A stretch of 64,000 nucleotides of DNA from Enterobacter sp. R4-368 (GCF_000410515.1 NC_021500.1:3720001-3784000), one strand, 5' to 3'. Numbered from the stretch's first letter, positions 24,337 through 34,447 are shown. The notes: generated by a model not told the origin, from the sequence alone. Program-made: numbers and translations.

Positions 24337-26490
24337 TTAGTGGTGTGAAGAGGTTTTCACACCGCCTTCCGGCACCGGTACATACGGCGTTTCTTTGTCG
24401 GTACGCACGGTGTTGTTACGCACCTGCAACCAGGTTTTGATGCCATAGAAGATGATGCTGTACACCACCACCAGGAACAGAATACTCAACCCGGCGTTGG
24501 TGTAGTTGTTCACCACGATATGGTTCATGTTGGCAATCTGCTGCGCGGTCAGATCTCCGCCACCGGCGGCAATCTTCTCTTTGTACTGGTTAGCCATATA
24601 CAGGAAGCCTTCCAGTTGTGGGTTGGTGCTGAACAGTTTCAGACCCAGCGCCCAGGTGGTGCACAGCAGCAGCCACATGGCAGGAACCACGGTGACCCAG
24701 ATGTATTTGGTACGCTGCATTTTTACCAGCACCACGGTGCCCAGCATCAGCGCGACGGCCGCGAGCATCTGGTTAGAGATACCGAACAGCGGCCACAGGC
24801 TTTTCACGCCGCCCAGCGGATCAACCACGCCCTGGTACAACAGATAACCCCACAGACCCACGCAGCCCGCAGTACCAATGACGCCGGCTACCAGCGAGTC
24901 GGTTTTCTTCAGGAACGGCACGAAGTTACCCAGCAGATCCTGCAGCATAAAGCGGCCCGCACGCGTACCGGCATCCAGTGCGGTGAGGATGAACAGCGCT
25001 TCAAACAGAATACCGAAGTGGTACCAGAAGCCCATGTCCGCCATCGGGATGATTTTGTGGAACACGTGCGCGATACCAACGGCCAGCGTCGGTGCGCCAC
25101 CAGCGCGGTTCAGTACGGACGGCTCGCCGATATCTTTTGCGGTTTGCAGGATCTGCTCCGGCGAAATCACAAAGCCCCACGAGCTGACGGTTGCCGCTGC
25201 GTGCGCGGTGACATCTTTCAGTTGCGCCAGAATCATCGGCGCGTTATCACCGCCCAGCTCATGCAGGTTCGGCATGGTAATGCCCAGCCCTGCTGGCGGT
25301 GTGTTCATGGCGAAGTAGAGACCTGGTTCGATAATGGAGGCGGCAACCAGCGCCATCACTGCAACGAAGGATTCCATCAGCATTGCGCCGTAACCGATAA
25401 AGCGTGCGTCGGTTTCGTTAGCCAGCAGTTTCGGCGTGGTACCGGACGCGATCAGGGCATGGAAGCCAGATACCGCGCCGCAGGCGATGGTAATAAACAG
25501 GAACGGGAACAGCGCACCTTTCCACAGTGGCCCAGTACCGTCGATGTATTGCGTCACCGCAGGCATTTTCAGTTCCGGGTTGAGGATCACGATGCCCAGC
25601 GCCAGACCGACGATCACGCCGATTTTCAGGAAGGTCGCCAGGTAGTCGCGCGGGGCAAGGATCAGCCACACCGGTAAAAGTGCAGAGACAAAGGCGTAAC
25701 CCACCAGCGCAAAGGTGATGGTGGTGTCTTTAAAGGTCAGCGCCGGGCCCCAGTAAGGATCGTGCGCGATGACGCCACCAAACCAGATGGAGGCCACCAG
25801 CAGCACAATACCGATAACCGAGACTTCACCAACGCGTCCCGGGCGCAGGAAGCGCATATAAATACCCATAAACAGGGCAATCGGCACGGTTGAGCAGACA
25901 GTGAAGACACCCCACGGGCTTTCCGCCAGCGCTTTCACCACAATCAACGCCAGCACCGCGAGGATGATGATCATAATCAGGAAGCAGCCAAACAGCGCGA
26001 TGGTCCCCGGCACGCGGCCCATCTCTTCTTTCACCATCTCACCAAGAGACGCGCCGTTACGGCGTGAAGAGATAAACAGCACCATAAAGTCCTGCACCGC
26101 ACCGGCCAGCACCACGCCCGCCAGCAGCCACAACGTACCCGGCAGGTAGCCCATTTGCGCGGCCAGTACCGGACCTACCAGCGGGCCTGCGCCGGCGATA
26201 GCGGCAAAGTGGTGACCAAACAGCACGTAGCGGTTGGTTGGCACATAGTTGAGGCCGTCGTTATTGATTACCGCCGGCGTGGAACGGGTTGGATCGAGTT
26301 TCATCACCTTCTGGGCGATGTAAAGGCTGTAGTAGCGGTAGGCCACAAGGTAAACGGAAACGGACGCAACCACGATCCACAGCGCGCTGACATGCTCGCC
26401 ACGGCGTAATGCGACAACGGATAAACAAAAAGCACCGATTATCCCGAGGATGACCCAGGGTATGTGCTTGAGTAGTTTTTTAGTATCCAT
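24337..26490 (-). CDS. btsT: High-affinity pyruvate:H+ symporter BtsT (CstA family)
   Basis: 717 aa (E. coli BtsT 716), starting MDTKKLLKHIPWVILGII. About 18 membrane segments of the CstA family run from residue 10 to 690, including the conserved FGHHFAAIAGAGPLVGPVLA and the C-terminal VPVPEGGVK. It takes up external pyruvate after nutrient limitation. Upstream I read a BtsR (YehT) direct-repeat box and a CRP-like site, matching known control by the BtsS/BtsR two-component system and cAMP-CRP. It is first in btsT-yjiX-yjiA. Confidence 0.95.
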   Translation of the reverse strand: MDTKKLLKHIPWVILGIIGAFCLSVVALRRGEHVSALWIVVASVSVYLVAYRYYSLYIAQKVMKLDPTRSTPAVINNDGLNYVPTNRYVLFGHHFAAIAGAGPLVGPVLAAQMGYLPGTLWLLAGVVLAGAVQDFMVLFISSRRNGASLGEMVKEEMGRVPGTIALFGCFLIMIIILAVLALIVVKALAESPWGVFTVCSTVPIALFMGIYMRFLRPGRVGEVSVIGIVLLVASIWFGGVIAHDPYWGPALTFKDTTITFALVGYAFVSALLPVWLILAPRDYLATFLKIGVIVGLALGIVILNPELKMPAVTQYIDGTGPLWKGALFPFLFITIACGAVSGFHALIASGTTPKLLANETDARFIGYGAMLMESFVAVMALVAASIIEPGLYFAMNTPPAGLGITMPNLHELGGDNAPMILAQLKDVTAHAAATVSSWGFVISPEQILQTAKDIGEPSVLNRAGGAPTLAVGIAHVFHKIIPMADMGFWYHFGILFEALFILTALDAGTRAGRFMLQDLLGNFVPFLKKTDSLVAGVIGTAGCVGLWGYLLYQGVVDPLGGVKSLWPLFGISNQMLAAVALMLGTVVLVKMQRTKYIWVTVVPAMWLLLCTTWALGLKLFSTNPQLEGFLYMANQYKEKIAAGGGDLTAQQIANMNHIVVNNYTNAGLSILFLVVVYSIIFYGIKTWLQVRNNTVRTDKETPYVPVPEGGVKTSSHH

Positions 26491-26601
26491 ATCAGACCTG
26501 GTTTTTAACAGAAACAGTGAATGGGATTTGAAATGTTGAATTGGCTGAAATGCTGGCATTCATGATGGCAAATTACGCGCGCGAATCGGCAGCGATTTGA
26601 C

Positions 26602-26630
26602 TGAGTGGTTAGAAAAAGGCGGTGAGCGGT
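26602..26630 (-). promoter_or_regulatory. BtsR (YehT) binding direct repeat upstream of btsT
   Basis: On the minus strand ACCGCTCA (26623-26630) and ACCACTCA (26602-26609) are separated by 13 bases, a 21-bp period. This is the ACC(G/A)CTCA-N13 direct repeat I know as the BtsR target. It lies about 110-140 bp before the btsT start codon. Confidence 0.75.
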
Positions 26631-26677
26631 AACGGATGCGTCATAAGCGGTTTTGAGGGCAGGAAAACGCTGGCTGA

Positions 26678-26699
26678 ACTGTGATGTATGTCACGCTAA
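26678..26699. promoter_or_regulatory. CRP-like site between btsT and tsr
   Basis: TGTGA-tgtatg-TCACG (26680-26695) matches the CRP consensus TGTGA-N6-TCACA at nine of ten bases. It lies about 190 bp upstream of btsT and 160 bp upstream of tsr; btsT is a known cAMP-CRP target, so it probably serves btsT. Confidence 0.65.
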
Positions 26700-26781
26700 G
26701 TCGTTGTCTTGCAAGGAAGGGAGCGAATTCTGCCGGGTTGTAATCCATGTATAACTGGCGAAAAAATAGCACGTTAAACCA

Positions 26782-26808
26782 TAAAGTTTTCCTATGCCAG
26801 GCCGAAAA
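26782..26808 (+). promoter_or_regulatory. Sigma-28 (FliA) promoter of tsr
   Basis: TAAA (26782-26785), exactly 15 spacer bases, then GCCGAAAA (26801-26808), one mismatch from the consensus TAAA-N15-GCCGATAA. It lies 31 bp before the tsr ATG. tsr is a class 3 flagellar-regulon gene in E. coli. Confidence 0.88.
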
Positions 26809-26839
26809 CCTGGTATCTGTTTATAGGGAAAGAGAAAAC

Positions 26840-28510
26840 ATGTTGACTCGTATTAAACTTGTGACCAGTTTGTTGCTGGTATTGGCTTTATTTGGCTTGT
26901 TACAACTCACTTCCGGCGGCTTGTTCTTTAACGCGCTGAAACAGGACAAAGAAAACTTCACCGTCTTACAAACCATTCGCCAGCAGCAATCCACACTGAA
27001 CGGTAGCTGGGTTGCGCTGCTGCAAACCCGTAACACCCTTAACCGCGCGGGTATCCGCTACATGATGGATCAGAGCAATATCGGCAGCGGCGCGACCGTG
27101 TCGGATCTGATGCAGATTGCCAGCACCTCGCTGAAACAGGCGGAAGCGAACTGGAATGCTTACCAGGCGCTGCCGCGCGATCCGCGCCAGAGCGAAGAAG
27201 CCGCAGCAGAGATCAAACGTAACTACGATATCTACCACAACGCCCTGGCGGAGCTGATCCAGTTGCTGGGTGCCGGTAAGATCAATGACTTCTTTGACCA
27301 GCCGACCCAGAGTTATCAGGATGGTTTTGAGAAACAATACGTTAACTACTTGAAGCAGAACGACAGCCTGTATGAACAAGCGGTTCGCGACAGCGAAAGC
27401 TCCTACGGTTCTGCGGTGTGGGTGATTATCACCGTATTGATCGTGGTACTGGCGGTGATCGTCTGTGTCTGGGTGGGGATTAAAGGGGCGCTGATTAAGC
27501 CGCTCAACCACTTGATCGACAATATCCGCCATATTGCCGGTGGCGATCTGGTGCAGCGCATTGAAGTACAGGGTTCCAATGAAATGGGCGTGCTGGCAGA
27601 CAGCCTGCGGCATATGCAAAGCGAACTGGTGCGTACCGTTAGCGATGTCCGTAACGGTGCCAACGCCATTTACAGCGGTGCCAGCGAAATTTCCGTAGGT
27701 AACAACGACCTTTCGTCCCGTACGGAACAGCAGGCCGCTTCTCTGGAAGAGACTGCAGCCAGCATGGAAGAGCTGACCGCCACGGTGAAACAGAACGCCG
27801 AAAACGCCCGTCAGGCAAGCCACCTGGCGCTGAGCGCGTCCGAGACCGCGCAAAAAGGCGGTAAAGTAGTGGATAACGTGGTGCAGACAATGCGCGACAT
27901 TACCGCCAGTTCGCAGAAAATCGCAGATATTATCAGCGTGATCGACGGCATTGCCTTCCAGACTAACATTCTGGCGCTTAACGCTGCGGTCGAAGCGGCG
28001 CGTGCGGGTGAACAGGGTCGCGGCTTTGCGGTAGTTGCGGGTGAAGTACGTAACCTTGCACAGCGCAGCGCCCAGGCAGCCCGCGAAATTAAGAGCCTGA
28101 TTGAGGACTCTGTGGGCCGCGTTGAAGTGGGGTCCACGCTGGTGGAAAGCGCCGGTGAAACCATGGATGAGATCGTTAACGCCGTTACGCGTGTTACCGA
28201 CATCATGGGCGAAATTGCCTCTGCCTCCGATGAGCAGAGCCGCGGCATTGACCAGGTTGGTCTGGCCGTTGCTGAAATGGATCGCGTTACCCAGCAGAAC
28301 GCCTCGCTGGTGGAAGAGTCTGCCGCTGCTGCGGCAGCGCTGGAAGAACAAGCCAGCCGCCTGACGCAGGCCGTTTCTGTGTTCCGCATCATGCAAGACC
28401 AGCGTAAAAACGCTGGCGCAACGCCAACCAGTTTTGTGAAAGCGGAACCTGCAACCGCGCTGCCGCGTAAAGCCGCGACCGACGCGGGCGAGAACTGGGA
28501 AACCTTCTAA
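26840..28510 (+). CDS. tsr: Methyl-accepting chemotaxis protein Tsr (serine receptor)
   Basis: 556 aa. Membrane segments at about 7-30 and 190-212 bound a periplasmic four-helix domain in which the serine-binding residues of E. coli Tsr are kept (Arg64, Asn68, Phe152, Thr156). A HAMP domain (about 213-265) and the methylated helices follow. The tip sequence [20 protein letters not shown] is canonical, and the C-terminal NWETF pentapeptide that tethers CheR/CheB is present. GGGAAAGAGAA precedes the ATG. It has its own sigma-28 promoter and terminator. The region around the second membrane segment differs from E. coli, as is common between genera. Confidence 0.95.
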   Translation: MLTRIKLVTSLLLVLALFGLLQLTSGGLFFNALKQDKENFTVLQTIRQQQSTLNGSWVALLQTRNTLNRAGIRYMMDQSNIGSGATVSDLMQIASTSLKQAEANWNAYQALPRDPRQSEEAAAEIKRNYDIYHNALAELIQLLGAGKINDFFDQPTQSYQDGFEKQYVNYLKQNDSLYEQAVRDSESSYGSAVWVIITVLIVVLAVIVCVWVGIKGALIKPLNHLIDNIRHIAGGDLVQRIEVQGSNEMGVLADSLRHMQSELVRTVSDVRNGANAIYSGASEISVGNNDLSSRTEQQAASLEETAASMEELTATVKQNAENARQASHLALSASETAQKGGKVVDNVVQTMRDITASSQKIADIISVIDGIAFQTNILALNAAVEAARAGEQGRGFAVVAGEVRNLAQRSAQAAREIKSLIEDSVGRVEVGSTLVESAGETMDEIVNAVTRVTDIMGEIASASDEQSRGIDQVGLAVAEMDRVTQQNASLVEESAAAAAALEEQASRLTQAVSVFRIMQDQRKNAGATPTSFVKAEPATALPRKAATDAGENWETF

Positions 28511-28519
28511 TCGTTATTT

Positions 28520-28545
28520 GCGCCCTGTCACACAGGGCGCATTTT
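28520..28545 (+). terminator. tsr terminator
   Basis: Perfect 9-bp stem GCGCCCTGT/ACAGGGCGC with loop CAC (28520-28540), followed by ATTTTCT, nine bases after the tsr stop. Confidence 0.85.
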
Positions 28546-28595
28546 CTCCCGCGTCACCGTGCTATGCTCATTGCATCATGTCGCGGAGAAGCCCT

Positions 28596-29408
28596 ATGAA
28601 CCTCGTCGCTGTTCCTGCCATCCACTATAGTTGCGAAGCGCTGACCACTATCACCGGTGCCTGTTTTGAAGGTTATCGCGTTCCGTTTTCTCTGCCGCCC
28701 GATGTTTTTGCACAACGCTTTCTTGCCGAAGGTTTAAGCCTCGTCGATTCCTGCGTCTGGCTGGCGGGCGACACGCCTGCCGCTGTGGCTTTGATTGCCC
28801 GGCGTGGCGATTGCGCCCGACTGGCGGCCTTTGCGATTTGCCCGCCATTTCGCGGCCAGGGCGTGGGCAGACAAATATTGCCGCCGTTGATGGCGGGGCT
28901 GCGTGCGAAAGGTGTTCGCCAGATGTGGCTGGAAGTCATGAGCGATAATCATGCCGGTATCGCCCTTTATCATGCGCTGGGGTTTGCCACCGTTCAGCCG
29001 CTGTTTGGCTACCAGGGACGTGAGGATGTAGCTGAAGAGAATGGTACGTTACAGGCGCGCGATCCGCTGGAAGTGGTGCGCAGCGCCATAAGTGAATGCC
29101 ATGACCGGCTACCGTGGCAGGTGGATCCGCTCACTGCGGTATCGCTGCCGGCGCGGGCGTTCGAGTACCGCAAACATGCTTATGCGCTGGTTTCCACCCT
29201 CGGTGGTAAACCCCTGCTGCGGTTTATTTATGTGGAGTCAGAGTACCGGCGCAAAGGGTTTGCCTGCGAGTTGCTGCAGGCGTTGAACCAGCATATTCCG
29301 GCGCTTGGAACCACCGTGGCGGTGCCAGAGCGTTTTTCATCCCTGTTCCAGCGCGCGGGCTACGCCACTATGGCCATCAGCCAGTACGAGATGAAAGCGG
29401 AACTGTAG
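28596..29408 (+). CDS. Tandem GNAT-family N-acetyltransferase
   Basis: 270 aa from ATG 28596 (GGAG seven to eight bases upstream). The first GNAT domain (about 50-140) shows the acetyl-CoA loop FRGQGVGRQILPPLM and GIALYHALGFATV. A second, degenerate GNAT half follows (about 190-265: VESEYRRKGFACELLQAL, FQRAGYATM). Substrate unknown. E. coli has the lgo (L-galactonate) genes at this place between tsr and opgB, so this is a lineage-specific replacement. It converges with opgB (3 bp between stops). Confidence 0.8.
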   Translation: MNLVAVPAIHYSCEALTTITGACFEGYRVPFSLPPDVFAQRFLAEGLSLVDSCVWLAGDTPAAVALIARRGDCARLAAFAICPPFRGQGVGRQILPPLMAGLRAKGVRQMWLEVMSDNHAGIALYHALGFATVQPLFGYQGREDVAEENGTLQARDPLEVVRSAISECHDRLPWQVDPLTAVSLPARAFEYRKHAYALVSTLGGKPLLRFIYVESEYRRKGFACELLQALNQHIPALGTTVAVPERFSSLFQRAGYATMAISQYEMKAEL

Positions 29409-29411
29409 CGG

Positions 29412-31700
29412 TCAGCCTTCACGGTTCACCACTTTGATTTCCACCAGACCAATACCCAGTTTACGCGGCGAATGACCAAGAATATTGCCTTCATTGGTCG
29501 ATTGCGGTTCCGGCGGCACAATGACCAGCCGGTTGCTGTGAGACGGATTGCTAAAGTGCAGCGTGGTGGTGCTGAGCTCATTACCCAGCGTCAGCGTTTG
29601 TTGTTGATCGCCAACGCGCACCGGAATCGGCCGGTTAGCATTCGGGCCAAAGGCTTTGGCGGTGATCACCAGCTCGAACTGTTCCGGTAGCGGTTGGTTA
29701 TATTCGATCGCCACTTCTTCGCCCAGATTGGCATTCGACCAGCGCCCCCAGCTTTCCGGACGAGAGAGGCCGCTAAACTGTTTTATCTCCTCCGGCGCGC
29801 CTGCCACGTTAAAGATAAAACTGTCGGCTTTGTAGCGAATGCTATCGTCGAGGATCTTCAGGGTATCGACGTTTTTCTGGTAGCGATCGCTACTGATCAC
29901 CGTTTGTTTAAACGCGGTTTTCCCTTTCCACTGCGCGTTGTCGACACGCTGGACCTGCTGTTCGCCGCCCAGTTGCCCCTGCGAGACGCACCAGTCGGTA
30001 GAAAGCGCCAGTTCCGGCGACCATAAACGCGCCATTTTGTAGCATTGGTCGATCCAGACGAAGTTATCGCGCGGGGCGAAATCCGCCAGCTGGAAGCGCA
30101 GCGGTGCGGAATACTCACTTTCCGGCAGCGGTTCAACTTTATCCGATACCCGCACCAGCAACGGCAAACGGAACTGGCTGCCAGAGAACGCCACCATCTG
30201 TTTATCTGTATCGATGGTGAAGTCTTTCATCTCTTTCGGGAAATTCCACAGCCGGATAATGTTCGGTTTCCACGCCAGCATTTTCGCTTTCATATTGAGG
30301 AAAATACCCGAAAGCGACTGCCCGGAGAGGCTGCTGCGGCCAAGGCCGAGGAAATTATCGCCGCCGAGAATATCCAGCACGGTTGCGCCGTTATCGAGGG
30401 TGCTGCGCTTAATACCGGAGATATCTTGCTGCGGTTCATCGCCGCGCAGCACAAAGAACAGGTTGCTGCGATCGTGCTTGTTGAGGTATTTCCACGCGGT
30501 GTTATTCATCGCCAGATGATCCGATGACACCACGATCACCGTGTCTTTAAACCACGGCGACGCTTTGATTTTGTTGATAAGCGCGGCGATATTTTGCTGG
30601 CTGCAGGTTACCGCGCTAAATGACTGGTTCGGCTTGCCATCGTAGGCATAACTTTTACGTTCGCAGCCGCGCGAGATAAAACCGTCCGGGTGGTGGGTAT
30701 CCACCGTCAGCGCAAACAGCGAAAAGCGTTTACCGGAACGGGAGAGTTCCTCGTACTGTTTCCACACGGTATCCAGCACCGTATCGTCATAAAAACCCCA
30801 GTCGTTACGGTAATGCGGGTCCGCGACCTCGTTTTTCAGCTCTTCTGCTCCGGTCAGGTAATCAAAGCCGTGAGATTTTAAAAACACATCTTTCCCGGCG
30901 AAACGCAGGTTAGCGCCCTGAATAAAGTGGTTTTCGTAGCCGGAATTTTTCAGGATGTCGCCAAGGCAAAGATTCTGCGGAAAGAAGCTGGAAACGGAGG
31001 CCGACGCGTTGCCTTCGAACGGCGCGAACAGCGGAATGCCGCACTGCGAAGAGACCATGCCGGCGATGGTGTAATCGGTGCCGGGTAGCTGTTCGGTATG
31101 GCTAAAATCAATGCCTTCTTCTTTTAGCGCGCCCAGTTCCGGCGTCAGGCCGGGGAACGCCTCCTCGTTAAAATAGGTGCGCTCAAGACTTTCACCGTAG
31201 ATGTAAACGAGGTTCAGTTTGGGGTTGGGGATCTGCTTTGTCGGTACTTTATAGAAAGTGGCGAAGTCAGGGTCGCCTTCACGCGTCTGGGATTTTACCA
31301 GCTCGGTTATCTGGCGGAACGCCGGGCTGGCGTCCACCGAACCGAGCGCCAGTGCGAGTGCCAGTAAGCTATAGCCGAAATGGTGTGGCAGATGGCGACG
31401 ACGGCGCAGCACCCAGCCGAGCGCGCAAAACACCGCTACCAGCGCTAATACTAACCCCGCGCCGGGAAGCATATATTTGCCGACCCCCGCGCCTGTCAGG
31501 CTGTTGGTCAGGGTGTATAACACCGCGTCGTTGATGCCGTCGCCGGTAAAATAATTGCTGGCGTAAAGGGTGATATTCAGGATGACAAAAAGACCCAGCA
31601 CCAGCAGGGTGGCGCTAAACCACCAGGTATTACGGCCCGCTTTCCAGGCATAGATAGCCACAGAGGCAAGAAACAGCGCGATAGAGAGCAACTCGGACAA
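29412..31700 (-). CDS. opgB: Phosphoglycerol transferase I OpgB (MdoB)
   Basis: 762 aa (E. coli 763). Four N-terminal membrane segments (about 5-20, 27-48, 78-98, 108-123) precede a large periplasmic alkaline-phosphatase-superfamily domain; [12 protein letters not shown] holds a metal/nucleophile region and SSDHLAMNN a later metal site. It transfers phosphoglycerol from phosphatidylglycerol to osmoregulated periplasmic glucans. The start is TTG (31698-31700), as in E. coli, three bases after the stop of a 23-codon upstream frame, so translation may be coupled. Confidence 0.95.
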   Translation of the reverse strand: MSELLSIALFLASVAIYAWKAGRNTWWFSATLLVLGLFVILNITLYASNYFTGDGINDAVLYTLTNSLTGAGVGKYMLPGAGLVLALVAVFCALGWVLRRRRHLPHHFGYSLLALALALGSVDASPAFRQITELVKSQTREGDPDFATFYKVPTKQIPNPKLNLVYIYGESLERTYFNEEAFPGLTPELGALKEEGIDFSHTEQLPGTDYTIAGMVSSQCGIPLFAPFEGNASASVSSFFPQNLCLGDILKNSGYENHFIQGANLRFAGKDVFLKSHGFDYLTGAEELKNEVADPHYRNDWGFYDDTVLDTVWKQYEELSRSGKRFSLFALTVDTHHPDGFISRGCERKSYAYDGKPNQSFSAVTCSQQNIAALINKIKASPWFKDTVIVVSSDHLAMNNTAWKYLNKHDRSNLFFVLRGDEPQQDISGIKRSTLDNGATVLDILGGDNFLGLGRSSLSGQSLSGIFLNMKAKMLAWKPNIIRLWNFPKEMKDFTIDTDKQMVAFSGSQFRLPLLVRVSDKVEPLPESEYSAPLRFQLADFAPRDNFVWIDQCYKMARLWSPELALSTDWCVSQGQLGGEQQVQRVDNAQWKGKTAFKQTVISSDRYQKNVDTLKILDDSIRYKADSFIFNVAGAPEEIKQFSGLSRPESWGRWSNANLGEEVAIEYNQPLPEQFELVITAKAFGPNANRPIPVRVGDQQQTLTLGNELSTTTLHFSNPSHSNRLVIVPPEPQSTNEGNILGHSPRKLGIGLVEIKVVNREG

Positions 31701-31703
31701 CCG

Positions 31704-31775
31704 TTATTCCTCATCAACGCCAGGCATATTGCTGGCCATTAATTTTTGTAACAGGGCGTATAATTTAATGTTCAT
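31704..31775 (-). CDS. Candidate 23-aa upstream peptide coupled to opgB
   Basis: ATG 31773-31775 to TAA 31704-31706 encodes MNIKLYALLQKLM, then ASNMPGVDEE. The stop lies three bases before the weak TTG start of opgB, an arrangement used for translational coupling. The ribosome site is weak (GCAGAT about 8 bases upstream). A leader role is inferred; I do not recognise the peptide. Confidence 0.4.
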   Translation of the reverse strand: MNIKLYALLQKLMASNMPGVDEE

Positions 31776-31923
31776 GTCACATATCTGCAATTGTAGTGTC
31801 ACTCTGTGGCGTACTTATTCAGAATTGGTTTAGAAAGGCGTAATAGTGATAGCCGTCGCACTGGCGGCGTTTCGGTAAAGCGGGGAAGGATAACGCCGCG
31901 CTCTGACTGAACGCGGCGGGATA

Positions 31924-32421
31924 TCAGGAGAGGAAGTTAACGCCCTGCTTGAGGACGATATCGCAGGCTTTGGATTTCACTTTTTCCGCCAGTGGCGTAC
32001 TACCGATGTTGCTCAGATTCAGCTGTTCCCCGTTTTTGGTGTTCAGCATGCCCTGGATCCCTTCCAGATAATTGGTGTCCTGTTTTTGCTGAGCGGCACC
32101 CAGACCCAGTTTATCCAGCACCTGGTTTTTCACATTTTCGGTGTTGGTCAGGCTGGAGAGCTTATTTTTCGCACACCAGCTCATCACGCCCGCCGCATTG
32201 TTCATAGTGTCAGCGCTGAGCGCCTGGTTACCGCCATTAAGCAGACCCGTCAGGGAGGAGAGTGAAAGACCCCCTTGCTGGGATTGAGATGTAGTCGATT
32301 TCTGGCTGAGTTCGCTGGCGGCGCTGGAAAGCGTATCCTGCCAGGAGGCGGCTTGCGCGAAGCCGGTAAGCAGTGCGCTACCGAGTGCGGCGCTGCAAAG
32401 GAGGTGTTGGAGGAATTTCAT
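31924..32421 (-). CDS. yjjA: DUF2501 periplasmic protein YjjA
   Basis: 165 aa (E. coli 164). A signal peptide of about 24 residues ends GFAQAA. The mature protein is Ser/Gln/Leu-rich with MSWCAKNKL and KACDIVLKQG (two Cys), matching YjjA/DUF2501. Function unknown. It stands 75 bp downstream of dnaC in the same direction. Confidence 0.9.
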   Translation of the reverse strand: MKFLQHLLCSAALGSALLTGFAQAASWQDTLSSAASELSQKSTTSQSQQGGLSLSSLTGLLNGGNQALSADTMNNAAGVMSWCAKNKLSSLTNTENVKNQVLDKLGLGAAQQKQDTNYLEGIQGMLNTKNGEQLNLSNIGSTPLAEKVKSKACDIVLKQGVNFLS

Positions 32422-32496
32422 CGAGAGCAGATCCTGGTATCAACAAAGGCGGCCAGTATACACCCGGGCGCGGGCGCGCCACGGATGGGAAAACTC

Positions 32497-33234
32497 TCAA
32501 TACTCTTTACCGGTGACGCGGCTGCGGTAACTTTCCCAGTTGAAGATCACCCACAGGCTGTTGCCGAGACGCATCCTGTCCATCACGCGTTCGCCCAACA
32601 GCTTATTCATCTCTTCCAGGTTGCTGTTGGTCAGCATGCCTGTCGGGCGTTTGGACGAAGAGCGACGATCGACAATCTGGTTGATAATCACTTTCTCGTA
32701 GCGGGATTCCGTCTGCATACCGATTTCATCAATCACCAGCAGGTCAACGCTGCTTAAGTCATTGAGCAACTGCTCTTCGCTGTTTTCCTTGTTGCCAAAA
32801 GTTTCTTTCATGGCCGACATAATGTCGGCAACGGTAATAATCAGCACCGATTTCCCCCGCAACAGCAGTTCATTACAGATAGCCGCTGCCAGATGGTTTT
32901 TGCCGGTTCCGGGTTTGCCTGAAAAGATAAAACTGGCGATGTTACCGTCGAACTCTTCTACATATTGCCGTGCCTGGCTCAGCGCCCGCATTTGGCCTTC
33001 CGTCTCAACACGATAGTTATCGAAAGAGCAGTTCTGGTGCAGGGGACGAATGCCGGAACGGTTGAAGGTGCGCTGCATTTTCATGGCGCGGTTTTCGCGC
33101 TCCAGCGCCGCCGAACGGATTTCGCCTTGTTGCTTCTGCCATGCCATCAACTCTTCGCCGGTTTTAAAAGCAGGCTTGGTGTTGGCAGGCATCATTTTTT
33201 GCAGTCGCTTCATCAATTCGCCGACGTTTTTCAT
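32497..33234 (-). CDS. dnaC: Helicase loader DnaC
   Basis: 245 aa, the E. coli length. An N-terminal DnaB-binding segment (about 1-70) precedes an AAA+ domain with Walker A SGKPGTGKNHL, Walker B LLVIDEIGMQ and the Arg finger region DRRSSSKRPTG. It loads DnaB helicase at oriC and at restart sites. It follows dnaT by two bases, one operon. Confidence 0.96.
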   Translation of the reverse strand: MKNVGELMKRLQKMMPANTKPAFKTGEELMAWQKQQGEIRSAALERENRAMKMQRTFNRSGIRPLHQNCSFDNYRVETEGQMRALSQARQYVEEFDGNIASFIFSGKPGTGKNHLAAAICNELLLRGKSVLIITVADIMSAMKETFGNKENSEEQLLNDLSSVDLLVIDEIGMQTESRYEKVIINQIVDRRSSSKRPTGMLTNSNLEEMNKLLGERVMDRMRLGNSLWVIFNWESYRSRVTGKEY

Positions 33235-33236
33235 CG

Positions 33237-33776
33237 TTATCCTCTAAAACCTGGTGGGATTTGATTATCCGGTTCGGACAGGGCGTTAATATCCCGCTTT
33301 GCCGCGCCGTTCTGGTTGCTACGGCCTATTTGCAGGCTGCGCGCCAATTTTTGCTGCCACTGGACGTGATGGAAAACTTTACCTTCGGCCTGCCAGTAGG
33401 CCACGAACGAGGCCAGCTCTTCCGGCGTGGCTGGATGCGCCAGCGCAATGCCCCACATCGCCGCCAGGCGCTGAAAGTCAGCATCCGGCTGCCAGCCCGC
33501 ATACATGGCGAATTTGCCCATTGGCACATTTACCGGCGCGGCGGCTGGTTCTTCATAGAATTGTGCATCGAGCGAAATGTCGCTCATCGGTCGCGCAAGC
33601 TGTGCTTCGAGCTCCAGAAGTTGTTCAAGGCGCTGCGGCGTAATAGCGTAAAACGCGGGGCTATTATTGGCAAAAACGGCGATGGCGCCGCCTTCCGTGC
33701 GTGCCAGCACGCAGGCAGGATCGCGCACAAATTCATCAATACCAATGACATTCGGCGTCAGGATTCTGGAAGACAT
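33237..33776 (-). CDS. dnaT: Primosomal protein DnaT
   Basis: 179 aa (E. coli 179). [20 protein letters not shown] and the C-terminal ssDNA-binding region ([20 protein letters not shown]) identify DnaT, which works with PriA and PriB to reload DnaB at stalled forks. It is first of the dnaT-dnaC pair, and yjjA follows the pair. Confidence 0.96.
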   Translation of the reverse strand: MSSRILTPNVIGIDEFVRDPACVLARTEGGAIAVFANNSPAFYAITPQRLEQLLELEAQLARPMSDISLDAQFYEEPAAAPVNVPMGKFAMYAGWQPDADFQRLAAMWGIALAHPATPEELASFVAYWQAEGKVFHHVQWQQKLARSLQIGRSNQNGAAKRDINALSEPDNQIPPGFRG

Positions 33777-33885
33777 AACGCGTTCTCAAACAGGATTACT
33801 ACGGATACGGCGCACTGTGTTTTTTTCACACAGGCATAATCACACATAGTAACACAGGGAGCGCAAAGGGCAGAACAGCGTGAAA

Positions 33886-33905
33886 AAGCCGGGTTTCCCC
33901 GGCTT
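33886..33905 (-). terminator. ohr terminator
   Basis: Read leftward: stem AAGCCGGG/CCCGGCTT (33886-33893 and 33898-33905) with loop GAAA, followed by TTTTTC, 31 bp after the ohr stop. Confidence 0.8.
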
Positions 33906-33936
33906 GTGATTTTCCAATAACGTTGGCTTTTTTGCG

Positions 33937-34365
33937 TTACGCAATGATATTCAGCGTAACGTCGATGTTGCCACGCGTGGCGTTGGAATAGGGGCAAACA
34001 ATGTGTGCTGCATCGACCAGTTTTTTGGCTTCAGCGGCATCCATCCCCGGCAGGTGGATATTCAGTTTTGCTTCAATACCAAAGCCGGTCGGCAAAGGGC
34101 CGATACCCACTTCGCCTTCGATAAACGCATCTTTCGGCATGGCGATTTTGTCGCGACCGGCGACAAATTTCATTGCACCGAGGAAGCAGGCAGAGTAACC
34201 CGCAGCAAACAGCTGTTCCGGGTTAGTAACTTCACCGCCAGCGCCACCCATCTCTTTCGGCACGCCCAGTTTGACATCCAGTACGCCGTCGGAAGAGGTT
34301 GCGCGACCATCACGGCCTCCGGTTGCTTTGGCTTTGGCGGTGTAAACAACTTTTTCTAAAGACAT
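33937..34365 (-). CDS. ohr: Organic hydroperoxide reductase Ohr
   Basis: 142 aa. The OsmC/Ohr fold has the peroxidatic cysteine in [10 protein letters not shown] (Cys60) and the resolving cysteine in [13 protein letters not shown] (Cys124). The latter motif is the Ohr, not OsmC, signature. It reduces fatty-acid and other organic hydroperoxides using lipoylated proteins. Upstream lies an OhrR-type palindrome (34399-34416) and then ohrR, so regulation by peroxide-sensitive derepression is clear. E. coli K-12 lacks this pair between dnaT and yjjB. Confidence 0.93.
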   Translation of the reverse strand: MSLEKVVYTAKAKATGGRDGRATSSDGVLDVKLGVPKEMGGAGGEVTNPEQLFAAGYSACFLGAMKFVAGRDKIAMPKDAFIEGEVGIGPLPTGFGIEAKLNIHLPGMDAAEAKKLVDAAHIVCPYSNATRGNIDVTLNIIA

Positions 34366-34398
34366 GGCAGGTTCCTTATTATCTGAAGTGTTTGCTAT

Positions 34399-34416
34399 AA
34401 AATAGCGTGCTATTTT
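34399..34416. promoter_or_regulatory. OhrR operator at the ohr promoter
   Basis: Perfect palindrome AAAATAGC-GT-GCTATTTT, 34 bp before the ohr ATG. A second, imperfect copy sits at the ohrR start (34915-34932). Confidence 0.78.
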
Positions 34417-34447
34417 TTACTGGGGATAAACTCCCTGTAAAGGGAGA

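Noticed and set aside
24520..25677. A 385-codon open frame antisense to btsT
   Set aside because: Composition (Gln/His/Arg-rich) is that of a reverse-strand reading of a membrane protein gene; btsT itself is certain.
26966..28396. A 476-codon open frame antisense to tsr
   Set aside because: It lies wholly within tsr on the other strand and arises from tsr's strong codon bias. The translation is rich in His/Arg/Gln without any domain, and no ribosome site precedes it.
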